From: Suillus spraguei
Taxonomy: Eukaryota > Basidiomycota > Agaricomycetes > Boletales > Suillaceae
Direction: 5' to 3'
Length of the DNA: 64,000 bases
Assembly (NCBI GenBank): GCA_016800925.1
Contig: JABCPU010000056.1
Location: 124,001 to 188,000 of the forward strand
Of the stretch, positions 1-10,173 are shown one piece after another. The notes under the pieces were generated by a model, which was given only the letters and a program-made list of their open reading frames with translations, did no database searches and was not told the DNA's origin. Numbering within the stretch: position 1 is the first letter of the stretch; every line of letters begins with the position of its first letter. Both the position numbers and the translations under genes were made by a program.

Positions 1-192
1 GCGTCTTTATTCAGTAATGTTCCCCTTCAACAACTTTTTAACTTCATGGATGAGAGTTGGGTTAAATTGACAGAAGGATTTAGGATGAGGTCAATTGATG
101 ACGAGCTTGAGTTTTACGAGTTGATTGGCATGGACGCGGAAGGTGAAGATGATGATCAAACATTCGACGATATGATGAGTAGTACAATCTAG
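1..192 (+). CDS. C-terminal fragment of unknown protein (cut by window edge)
   Basis: Frame 1 is open from the first base to a TAG at 190-192, giving about 63 residues that end in an acidic tail (EGEDDDQTF, then DDMMSSTI). The acidic, low-complexity end and the repeats that follow would suit the end of a transposable-element ORF, but no family motif is visible and I do not recognise it. The start lies outside the window. Confidence 0.4.
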   Translation, partial: ASLFSNVPLQQLFNFMDESWVKLTEGFRMRSIDDELEFYELIGMDAEGEDDDQTFDDMMSSTI

Positions 193-1193
193 CGACTATC
201 AGTAGCCAATCATATCGTGTCACTCAGCTTACTAAGGCCTGAGAAAAGCCTACCGCCTACCGCAGTGGCTACAGCCAAACCTGGCTTTCCGGCTAGTCAG
301 TGGCTTGCCACTGGCGGTAGAAACACTGATTCGAAGTGCAGTTCGTTACCACACTTCGCGAAGTCACAGACAAGTCTGAGAATATATTAGTAATCTAGCT
401 CAGAGCTGGTTACAGCATAATCCAAGACCCGGACGAGGATTAGTTCTCATTTTCATTTTGCGAGCAGCTAAGTAACTTCGTCAGGCTTGCCCGTTACCAT
501 GAGCTCGTCTATGGCATTCTTACATACTGGTTTGAAATAGTATAACCTACTTCTGCAACAAGATGGGACCTGATGGGACGTGCAATTCAACTGGTCTTGC
601 TTGTAAGAGAACTTAAGTATATGTAAAACTTCGAGAACGTTTGGTGAAGAGGTTAGCACGCCTGCGCATGTCTCTTTGCTGGATGAGAAAACTCGTTCAG
701 AAGGGACAGATGAAACAAAAGTAACGAGAATATATGTTCTTTTGCTACAAAATATTATTTTCATTTATTGCAAAATAGTGGATGTACCTCCCAATATCAT
801 CCTGTTTGGTGTTACTAATCGTGAAACTGATGAGCCAGAGTTTTTGAGCCTTGGGATACGCAGTGCTGCAGGCAAGCCTGGAGGAAACTGTGACCGACTA
901 CTTGGAAGAAAACTTGCTCTTGGAGTGAGGCCGCCCAGTGAGTAGTGGAAATTTTGTTTCGAAACGGACAACAATGTTTTGTGCAGCTATCTGTGAGAGT
1001 GAACTTTCAGGGTACCTTTTCTCGATTTCAATTCAATCATGAAACTGACTTAGCGAATGTTCGAGAAAATGTGCAAAAAGCCTATATTGAATGTACTTAG
1101 GATGTACAGTGGTGTTTTATTGTTAAAACACTGAAATATATGATAAATATGGGAGGCGGATAAAGGGCTTCAATCATAGAAGTAATATGCATG
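193..1193. other. Intergenic region with imperfect inverted repeats
   Basis: No convincing gene. Around 254-322 a short CTACCGC/AGTGGC segment recurs in inverted form (GCCACTGGCGGTAG at about 308-321). Around 331-365 there are CTTCG/CGAAG motifs like those of the fold-back repeat at 1194-1363. Small ORFs at 468-974 have no recognisable content. Confidence 0.4.
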
Positions 1194-1363
1194 GTAACTT
1201 CGATTCACCTCTCGAAGTGGCACTTCGACTGACTTCGGAACAACGAAGTTCACCGAAGTCTCACGTTTTCGAAGTGAAGCGAAGTTACCTCGAAGTCACT
1301 TCACTTCGACGACAACACTCACTAAGCGCACTTCGTCCACTTCGAGAGGTGAATTGAAGTTAC
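1194..1363. repeat. Fold-back (MITE-like) element rich in CGAAGT hexamers
   Basis: A 27-bp left arm (1194-1220, beginning GTAACTTCGATTCACC) returns as its reverse complement at 1337-1363 with one mismatch. The 116-bp interior is packed with CGAAGT and its complement ACTTCG in both orientations. No coding capacity. Size and terminal inverted repeats fit a non-autonomous DNA element, but no clear target-site duplication is visible, so it may be a locally grown palindromic repeat. Confidence 0.6.
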
Positions 1364-1639
1364 TACGCTTAGTATTAATTCCATGTCTGAGATCTGAAGC
1401 CCTATTGCAAGTACTTGAAGGTTTTGCATTACAGTGTGTGCCAGGTCAATTTCAGACATGTGAAGTATGAGCGCATAAACCAAGTGATCAGAATACTTCC
1501 TGTCACCAGCCTTTAAATCAATCATGTATACATGTAAAGCAACAAGGTGCCCATATTGCAAACACTCCTCTTCTGGTCGAAATGCAGTGGGGAATGAGTG
1601 ATACACAATACAGTAAACTTGCCAGTGCAACGCAACCAA

Positions 1640-3853
1640 TCATTCATACCGACGAACTCTCAAAGGTACTCCAATACCATCCTCTCCAACAACCCGTGGA
1701 CGAGGGAAAAGTCCCCTCACAAGCTCGACCTTAGTATCCAGTCCATCTCGCATCTCAAACACAAAGCTCTTCACCAGAACCAATAAAACCGTCTGTATCA
1801 CAGTGAGTAATGTCCAAACTGACTGGTTCAAATCGCTCACCTTGAATTCTACGATCGCAAAATCTTTTCCGAGACACGCCCTCGGGCCATCAGAGAATGT
1901 CAGAAGATGCCTGTGACCCTGGACTTCCTTGGCCTTCCCAGTGATACCGTCTTCAGTCAGCCAACGATCAGGCTTAAATTCCTTTGCATCAGGTCCCCAG
2001 ATGGCAGGAGAGCGATTGATGGCCGCAGCTGGTATCGTGATTGATGTCCCTTTCGCTATATATATACTGTCTGTTGTTTCTCCGGATTCCGTGCGCACAG
2101 GTTCGCTCAAGGGAATAATGTCATCAGTCGCCGCCTGTAAATTTGTTATCAAAAAACTTATTTGTACGTGGATAGATGCACTCACAAGACGAGTGAATTC
2201 GCCTATCGGAGGATGGAGTCGTAGAATTTCATGGACGACCGCATCCAAGTACGGAAGATTGGCCTTTAATTGGTCATATGTGGGATCAGGGCCAAATGCA
2301 AGTAGTTCCTCTCTCAGACTGGTTTGAATATCAGGGTGTCGCGATAACTCAATCAGCGCCCACTGATAATCGCATTAATAGCCTGGACAGACGTAATCAC
2401 AAATTAAACTTACTGTAAGACTGACTGTCGACGCAAAGTCAGTCAATATCATAGCGGCGGACAAGAAACCGACTTACTGGATGTCGTCTCATAACCTGCA
2501 AAAAGCAAGACCTTCATCTGTGAGGTGTCAGCTGGCAAATAATACCTGTGACATATTGGCTCCACGGACCTGGGCCACTACTTCCTCCTCCGACATATAA
2601 AGCTCGGTATTCTGGCTTTCAGATTTAACTGATCGTCGCGTTAATCAACAGACCACAACGAATCTCTCAGAGAGCATACCCAACAATCCAATAATGGACT
2701 TCTCCTCATCTCTCCCGCTCATATCCACACTCTTCTCCCGGCGACTGCGAATCAATAGTTCGTTAGATATTTCTCCCATGGTTACGCTAAGTTTATCGGT
2801 TAGATTTGTCCTCTTGCTAGGAATCTTGATAATGATAGGAAACGCTGATGCGAGCAGATAAAGAACTCGGTTCGCCGCTGAAAGTTGTTGGTTGTTGTTT
2901 CCTGTAGAATCGAACAATTCGGTAACACTGGAGCGCTTTCCATCGAGTGAGCCAAAGTCATGCGAGAATCCAGCAATGCCAACGGTGTCCAGACTGATAT
3001 TGTGTCAGTTCGAGGTGTTAATGGCAGAATATATTCGCGTACGATACATGATTCATCCTTTGAGTTGTTTCAATTAGGGATGACACTTGTAAAGCCAGAA
3101 AAGCTACGCACCAGATCTGAACCTCGATGATAGCGTCGGCATCTTTACTCGATTCTATAACAGTATCCCATGCACTTTTAACCTGTAAAGTATCAAGGTC
3201 GGAGATGCTACACTTCCCACATCGCAAATCCTTACCTTGTATGCTGAATCATAAAACACTGACGTGAGTTTCCGAATTGCTGCATTGCTGAATGCTGGCG
3301 TGAGGGCCTTCCGCTGCCTAATTCGCAGGTAATAGTCAAGTCACTGGGACGAGGACAAGAGCTAAACAATACCTCCTGTGAGCTTCACCCTGAGCCCATA
3401 GTAGCCCTCTACCAAGCTGACAAGAGGTATCAAACAAGTAAAGTAAGATGATGATGCTAACATACTACTGCTTCCAGCCGCACCACCCCAAGGGGAGTAT
3501 GTACATATGTCCACGTCTCTCGGGCGTGAAAATGTGCTATGGCTCTTGGGTCGGACAGCACGACTTGACGCTGTCCAAGGACGGTTGGAATCATATACGC
3601 GACCCATATTCTGTCGCCCAGCGTTCGTAGATTCCAGCAGTATCAAGAGACGACATGAGATCTTGCGCCACACCATATATAAAGCTGGTACGGGTGGACC
3701 GCGCAGTTGAGTCGTTTTCAATCGCCAGCGAAGGGCCCTTGAGAATTTGACAAAGGCCCATAATGCAGCGAGTGAACAAGTGAGATTGAATGCGCCAACC
3801 GAGCGCACAGTTGTCCAGAGACTTGATGGAGAGAATACAGGGATGGTAGTCAT
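1640..3853 (-). pseudogene. Cytochrome P450 monooxygenase, copy 1 (two frameshifts)
   Basis: Heme-thiolate monooxygenase of the microsomal type. Visible in order: N-terminal hydrophobic anchor (starting MTTIPVFSP) followed by an RGPP hinge; C-helix region (HRRQRKALTPAFS); I-helix FAGYETTS; ExxR as EILR; heme loop FSDGPRACLGK with the Cys ligand; C-terminus ending VRRYE. About ten introns of 48-75 nt can be placed (for example 1793-1840, 2135-2185, 2363-2413), including an 11-nt exon at 2414-2424. Against the tandem copy at 5206-7420 it lacks one base near 3695 (after RGPP) and one near 3603 (GGGG reduced to GGG in the codons after ATEYG). Each shifts the frame inside exon 1, so no full-length product is expected unless these are sequence errors. 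Confidence 0.8.
2414..2424 (-). other. 11-nt micro-exon of P450 copy 1
   Basis: Reading the minus strand, the exon ending GACGACATCCA is followed by GTAAGT...CAG, then the 11 bases TCAGTCTTACA, then GTAAGT...CAG and TGGGCGCTG. Joining them restores the normal I-helix to J-helix reading ...TTSISLTWALIEL. The same 11 bases with the same splice sites occur in copy 2 at 5978-5988. Confidence 0.8.
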
Positions 3854-3898
3854 CGCCGTTTACGGTTTGATTTGAAGTACTTGGAAATTCTTGGAATC

Positions 3899-3914
3899 TA
3901 TTGGGAGATTTATA
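3899..3914 (-). promoter_or_regulatory. TATA-like core promoter of P450 copy 1
   Basis: The minus strand reads TATAAATCTCCCAATA, about 45-60 bases upstream of the ATG at 3853. The identical 16-mer precedes the second P450 (7448-7463), so this core promoter was duplicated with the gene and has been kept unchanged. Confidence 0.6.
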
Positions 3915-3929
3915 GCCGTATATATAACA

Positions 3930-5205
3930 GTCCGGGCCGGCATGGCCACGACTGAGTCGAAGGTGAATGACTTGTCGTAGGAACCGAGTTGTCCGTTGAC
4001 CGCATCAGTGGCGTAAGGATACTCCATAACAGCAAAACCTGTGTCTGAATCAAGACTGGATGATGTCCGGCGTAGCGTTTATCGAACATCCAAGTACACT
4101 GTTCACCCTGTACCGAATCATTGTTGCAATATAAAAGTAAAACTTGTATCTGAATTAAATTTGGGTGACTTCCCGCATAAAGTGTCGAACAGTCCGCATG
4201 TCAAAAACACTGGATGAGTTCTTGGGCCGAAAATACACATACTTAAACGAGTTAATGTGAGTGATGGTAGTCCGCGTGAGTCACTGGATGAGTCACGGTA
4301 ATACTGCGCATCGGAGACATGCTTGAAAGCCGCGGGAGTGGGAGAAATGCTCAGGGTTGACAACGTTGAATAACCAACACATGTACGTGCAGTGAAACGT
4401 TTACTAGTTGGAATAGAATTCACCACCCGATGACGCCTCCTGATCCCCTCAGATGTTCATATACATGACTTGAGTTGCACGGGTTCAAGACCACTCCTTT
4501 ATGCGTCATGCTACACTGGCCAATGTCTATGTTCTTTTTTCCTCCCTCTGTGGACCCTCTGCAACTTGAATGTCAACGTTCAACAGGCATACATTCTTCA
4601 GGCGGCAGTGAAGGAGTAGTACATCCTCGGATAACTCATCTTAAGACGGAGCGTCAGAGTTATCGCTGAATAAGTGGCCAAGCTGTCCATCACGCAAGCC
4701 AGAGTCCTATTGAACGGAGCAGTAATATTTTCCTTGCTTCATTTCTCGCAGTAATCTCTTCCCAGAATCCATTCAACATCAGGAATGTTGAGATACACAC
4801 TCCACCGTCCGTGAGGTCGACCAGCATCCAAACCCCACTGCTTCAGAATCCTCGAACATCCTTGCTTTTAGTGGTCAGATGATCGAAGTCTACGCCAGCT
4901 GTTTCTATGGTTCTAATCTTTTTGCGTAAATTGAACGATGGCAAAAAAACGGAGTGGACGATATACCGTCAAACAGAATCAAATACCCACCACACCGTCT
5001 TTGATTCAAGGTGGGATCTACATTTGGGAGACACTATTCTGGGAATGCCCTACCTAGTAACAGAAAGAATAGTGAGGGTAGCATATACAGAATTGTACGG
5101 TGCTAGTATTACTGTATCAATCACACACACCTTTTCTGATCTTAATACAATCAAGGGTTTCAGTCGCGAAAAAGTGGTAGAAAATAGCTAGTGCAGTGCG
5201 ACCAA
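3930..5205. other. Region between the P450 copies, with orphan fragments
   Basis: No complete gene. Minus-strand 4743-4870 has a short coding-like stretch (ending WILGRDYCEK then stop) with no partner exons. Positions about 4905-5005 resemble 8931-9040, the segment just downstream of MOB2 (shared: AATCTTTTTGCG and CAGAATCAAATACCCACCAC), so they derive from a partial duplication of that area. The ORFs at 4118-4426 and 4907-5191 have no recognisable domain. Confidence 0.4.
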
Positions 5206-7420
5206 TCATTGATAACGACGAACTCTCAAAGGTACCCCAGTGCCATCCTCTCCAATAACCCGTGGTCGGGGAAACACCCCTCTCGCAATTTCGATTGAAG
5301 TGTCAGGTCCATCCCTCATCTCAAACACAAAGCTCTTCACCAGAACTGACAAAACCGCCTATATCGCAGTTAGTAATGTCTAAACTCGCCGATTCGAATC
5401 ATTCACCTTGAATTCTGCAACCGCAAAATCCTTTCCAAGACACGTCCTCGGGCCGTCGACGAATGTCAAAAGATGTCTATGACCTTGGACTTCCTTTGCC
5501 TTCGCAGTGATGCCATCTTCAGTCAGCCAACGACTAGGTTTAAACTCTTTTGCATCAGCTCCCCATATTGCTGAGGAGCGATTGATTCCTGCGACTGATA
5601 TCGTGATTAATGTACCTTTCGCTATAGATATACTGTCCGTCATTTCCCCAGACTCCATGCGCACAGGTTCACTCAAGGGGATTGCGTCGTCTGCTGCCGA
5701 CTGTGAATCTGCTGTCAGAGTCTTCATTGTGATAGATAAGCGCACTCACAATACGAGTAAACTCGCCCAACGGAGGACGGAGTCGTAGAATTTCATGGAC
5801 AACCGCATCCAAGTATGGGAGGTTGACCTTTAATTGGTCATATGTCGGATCAGGGCCAAATGCAAGCAGTTCTTCTCTTAGAGCGGTTTGGACGTCAGGG
5901 TGTCGCGATAGCTCGATCAATGCCCACTGATCATCACATGAATATCGTGCACACGTATAATTACAATGTAAACTTACTGTAAGACTGACTGATGATGAAA
6001 AGTCAGCCAGTACGGTAACGGCGGACAAGAAATGAACTCACTAGATGTCGTCTCATAGCCAGCAAGAAGTAAGACCTTCATCTGCAAAATGTGAGCTGAC
6101 ATAATAGCTGTGATGCTTAGTGCCTACGGACCTGTGCCACTACTTCCTCCTCAGACATATGAAGCTCGGTATCCTGGCTTTCAGATTTGACTGATCGCCG
6201 GGTTAATAAAGAGGATACGATAAATCTCTTGGAGAGAGCTTACTCAACAGTCCAATGACAGACTTGTCCTCATCTCTCTCGCTCGTATTCACATCCTTCT
6301 CTCGGCGGCTGCGAACCAATAAGTCGTTAGATATTTCTCCCATGGTTACGCCAAGTTTCTTGCTTAGATTGCCTCGCTTAGTGGGAATCTTGGTAATGAT
6401 AGGAAACACTGATGCGAGCAGGATAAGAACATGGTTCACTGCTGAGGCCTGTTGGTTGCTTCCGAAAGAATCGAACACTTCCGTCACGCTGGCGCGTTTT
6501 CCATCGAGCGAGCCAAAATCATGCGAGAATCCAGCAATGCCAACCGTATCCAGACTGATATTGCATTAATTTGAGCGTCAATGCCAAAATATATTCACGT
6601 ACGATATATGATTCATCCTTTGGATTGATTCAATTAGGAATGACACTTGCAAACCCAGAAAGCTACACACCAATTCTGAACTTCGATGATAGCGTCCCCA
6701 TCTTTGCTCGATTCTATAACAGTATCCCATGCACCTTTAGCCTGCAAGTTACCAAGGTCAGAGATGTTACATTCCCCGTATCGCAAATCCTCACCTTGTA
6801 CGCCGAGTCGTAAAACACTGATGTGAGTTTCCGAATCGCTGCATTACTGAATGCCGGTGTGAGGGCCTTCCTCTGCCTATTTTACAGCTGGTTGGTAAGT
6901 CGCTGGGGCGAAGACATGAACTGAACAGTACCTCCTGTGGGCTTCACCCTCAGACCACAGTACCCCTCTGCCGATCTAACAAGAGATATAAGACAGACGA
7001 GGTAAGATGGTAGTATTAACATACCGATGCATCCAGCAGTGCCAAGGAAACGGGCGTCTTCACATATGTCCATGTCTCTCGGGCGTAGAAATGTGCTATA
7101 GCTCGTGGGTCACACAACACGATTTTACTCTGTCCGAGAACACTCGGAATCATATATGCGACCCCATATTCCGTCGCCCAACGTTCGTACATTCCACCGC
7201 TATCTTGAGATAATGCGAGGTCGTGCGAAACACCATATATGAAGCTAGTACGAGGTGGACCCCGCAGTTGAGTTGTCTTCAGTCGCCAGCGAAGGGCCCT
7301 TGAGACTTTGACAACGGCCCATAATGCAGCAAATGAGAGAACGACGTTGAATGCGCCAACGGAACGCACGGTTGTCCAGACATATGATGGAGACGGCACA
7401 GGGATGGCAGGTATCTTCAT
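5206..7420 (-). CDS. Cytochrome P450 monooxygenase, copy 2 (apparently intact)
   Basis: Microsomal heme monooxygenase expected to act on a small lipophilic substrate with cytochrome P450 reductase; the substrate is unknown. Exon 1 (7025-7420) encodes the membrane anchor and RGPP hinge (start MKIPAIPVPSP). Downstream exons give GEAHRRQRKAL, the I-helix AGYETTS, the 11-nt exon (5978-5988), ExxR (EILRLRPP), the heme loop FVDGPRTCLGK and the end LRVRRYQ followed by TGA at 5206-5208. All splice junctions restore one frame and give about 540 residues, normal for a P450. One intron has an unusual GTCCGT donor, present in both copies. The two copies lie head-to-tail about 3.6 kb apart, a local tandem duplication. 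Confidence 0.85.
5978..5988 (-). other. 11-nt micro-exon of P450 copy 2
   Basis: Same 11 bases as in copy 1 (TCAGTCTTACA), flanked by a CAG acceptor and a GTAAGT donor; required to read ...TTSISLTWALIELSRHP in frame. Confidence 0.82.
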
Positions 7421-7447
7421 CGTTGCTCTTCAATTCAAAATGGGATT

Positions 7448-7463
7448 TATTGGGAGATTTATA
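7448..7463 (-). promoter_or_regulatory. TATA-like core promoter of P450 copy 2
   Basis: TATAAATCTCCCAATA on the minus strand, with the TATA box about 37-43 bases before the ATG at 7420; identical to the motif before copy 1. Confidence 0.65.
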
Positions 7464-7469
7464 ACCTGG

Positions 7470-9057
7470 CAGCTGCGGCGCAGCCGGCATGGCTACAAAG
7501 TTGAACGGCTTCTATCGACTGCGGTCTATGAGCGCCCATCCATCGGTGTTTTTCGTCAGCAATGATATTCATAAGCAGTATGCAACGGTATTTGACACAT
7601 ACCTGACCCTCCTCGTCAATTTCCACGAGCATACTGGTATTATCCCAAGGATTTGCAAGAATCTGTTGAAGGTTGCACGGTAAGCAAACAATACTGATAT
7701 TCGACACGACCACTAGTACTAACGACTCACTAAACAGCATAGAAATGTTCCAACAAGCTTATCCCAAGTGCTTCCACTCAACACTTCACCGTCGACGAGT
7801 TCGCGGCGGCAATAGCTGAGTGGATAACCGCAGTGGAGCTGACTCAGAGGATGATATGATGTGGTAGTGACTAGTGGCATTAGTACTAGACCTGACCATA
7901 CAAGCTCGAACTTGAATGATCTGATGGCGGCAGGAAGCCGAGCCTGTAATTATGTAAGCGAGATTGATCTTATATAGAGCTATAAGTATCATCCTATCGT
8001 GGCTGTACTACACCTCAAAACTCTTGATCACTCCTGGCTGAAGTCCGCTGGCCACGATTTGGACATGTGATTTTCGTTTGTGGAAAACTACGTGCATGTT
8101 CGGTACGACGGCCTAGTGCAGGCGGGATATTACATACATATCCGTCATTTATTTATTTATTTACGTAACGCACCTTTGGGACTCATCATTGTCCACCACC
8201 AGACACCAATTAGCACGATATGATGTTGCTTCCTCAGCCTGGCATAATATCAAACACACAGACCCATTGTTGATATCCTTGAAGCTTGAGGCCTGAGGTA
8301 CGTGAATTTACGATATCATTTCCATTTCCTGTAGAAGCCTCTGCCAGACATGTATACGCCAATAATTTTGACTTGTTGATACATGGGTATACACAACTTT
8401 AGATTGCTGTACAATATATTCTTTTATGTAAATGACTTTCTGTGTTGTTCACCGGTTCACTGATGGGCCTACGGCTATCAGTCACTACGATGACGTCCTC
8501 GACTTAAACCTAATTGATGGATCTAACGAATATATTTAATTGTTCTAGTACTCTCCTCCAACCAAACCATATAGGAGGACGGTTATTCCTTCTTGATTGC
8601 GGAGTTGATCACATCAGGCGCTCAAAACACAAGGAGAAGGTACGGTGCAGGACTGCTCCCAGGATTACAGTCGAGGAGAAATGCCCTCCTACTATTATTA
8701 GAGACAACCGAGAAGTTGCATTTCTTCCTCCGACTTTCTACTTTCCCAGGATGGAATGGAGAGACCATAACTTGAGTATCAGTATGTCACTCGTCGGGTA
8801 ACAGCGGTCCTACTACATGACACGGGAAAGAGAGCCACACTGGGCATGTTCGATAGCACATGTGCACTATCTCTTTTCGATGGCCGAATTGCTCCCTCAA
8901 TTAGTATAGGCCCCTAGCGCCCCAATATAGTTCCAATCTTTTTGCGCAAAACGACGAACACAATTCCAGATTGTCAACATTAATACAACGGAGCGAACAA
9001 CAGACCGTCTAACAGAATCAAATACCCACCACGCCGCATACATGTCCCTCAAGAAAT
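7470..9057. other. Intergenic region, no gene recognised
   Basis: Contains only short unsupported ORFs, an AT-rich TTTATTTATTTATTT tract near 8147-8161, and at 8931-9040 the parent of the segment copied to 4905-5005. Confidence 0.4.
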
Positions 9058-10003
9058 CTAACCCTCCAAGATTCCCATTTCCCTCCATTTCTCCCAAAGC
9101 ATGCCTGCGCCAACAGGTGAATTCGCAGCGCCCTTCACGTCTTTGATGTCCAACAGTTCATATTCTCGCCCAAATGCGAGAAAATGGGCAAAGAGGGAGT
9201 TGAAATGAGGCTCTGAACGGAGATGGAGGATTTGAGGGTAATGCGCGTGGTAGATGTGTGCGAATACGCGAAGGAGTTGACGATAGACGTGTTTGACAGT
9301 CGAGGGGAATGATTGAGGGAAGTCATGTCCTGTATGAACGATTATAGAGGGAGGTCAGGTGAAGCAAGAAGGCACTTACCGGACTTTGTAGGGAAAACAT
9401 TTTCATCGTCAAGAAGGTTTTGAATCCATGTCATGACGTAGTCAATGTATGTCGGCGCAGCAAGGTGGACGCTCTTGCGATCTTGATTGATCCATGTGTA
9501 GTTAAGACTGCAGGACATTATAAACGAACGCGCTCAGAACAGGGAGACACATACTTTTGTCCAGCAGACATGGTCGGACATGATTGCTGCGTACAGCACT
9601 CCGATATGACGCCATAAAACTCGTTGAGATTGGTATAAAAGTCAAAGACTAACGCACCGTTTGAGACGGTTCGGTGAAGTGAGATTGATAGACATACCAT
9701 TGACGGCTACCCACTCCATGATGTCGACATACTTTGGAAGAACGACAATGGTTTTGAAGTTGCCTTTGACAAGTGCTGCCTCTACAAATGGGCTGCACAA
9801 ATAAAGAGGTTTTGGGGTGCTAGATGTGACTGGAGACGTAGGTACGGGTGGGGGTATCATGTCAGACGAGAACGTCGAAGAGGTTGGTGTAGGCGAACGC
9901 TTTGGTCCGCGCGGTGTACGTGACATGGAACGACTAGAATAAATTATTAGATAGTTTTATAACTCTGACCATAAACTTACCCTATTGAATTGAAGAAAGA
10001 CAT
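9058..10003 (-). CDS. MOB2: MOB2-like NDR-kinase co-activator (Mob1/phocein family)
   Basis: MOB proteins bind and activate NDR/LATS kinases; MOB2 works with Cbk1/Orb6 in polarised growth and cell separation. A 23-nt first exon (MSFFNSIG, 9981-10003) joins through intron 9934-9980 to a Pro/Ser-rich stretch and then the MOB core: LCSPFVEAALVKGNFKTIV, EWVAVNVFDFYTNLNEFYGV, the zinc-binding region SECCTQQSCPTMSAG, NYTWINQDRKSV and the HIYHAHYPQI helix. It ends GILEG and TAG at 9058-9060. Four introns of about 47-60 nt are phase-consistent. GNFKTIVVLPKYVD and VFDFYTNLN favour MOB2 over MOB1. It is divergent from the MLP1-like gene. Confidence 0.86.
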
Positions 10004-10173
10004 GATAAATGAGAGTTCAAAGGACGATCAGTAATAACAGTAGTGAGCAGAACTATCATTTCTAAAACAGGAAGTCAGGTATTATGTATTGGTGATGGCG
10101 TGGGAATGGCCTTGCATTGTCTGCAATTTCACTCAAGGTCTTGCGAAGCTACGGTCGTCTCTCTCCATATTAC
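10004..10173. promoter_or_regulatory. Shared divergent promoter MOB2 / MLP1-like
   Basis: Only 170 bases separate the MOB2 ATG (10003, minus) from the proposed MLP1-like ATG (10174, plus), so both core promoters and 5' leaders must lie here or overlap. No clear TATA box is visible. Confidence 0.5.

Noticed and set aside
1194..1363. Calling the CGAAGT region a plain microsatellite
   Set aside because: The 27-bp inverted arms and alternating orientation do not fit a head-to-tail satellite.
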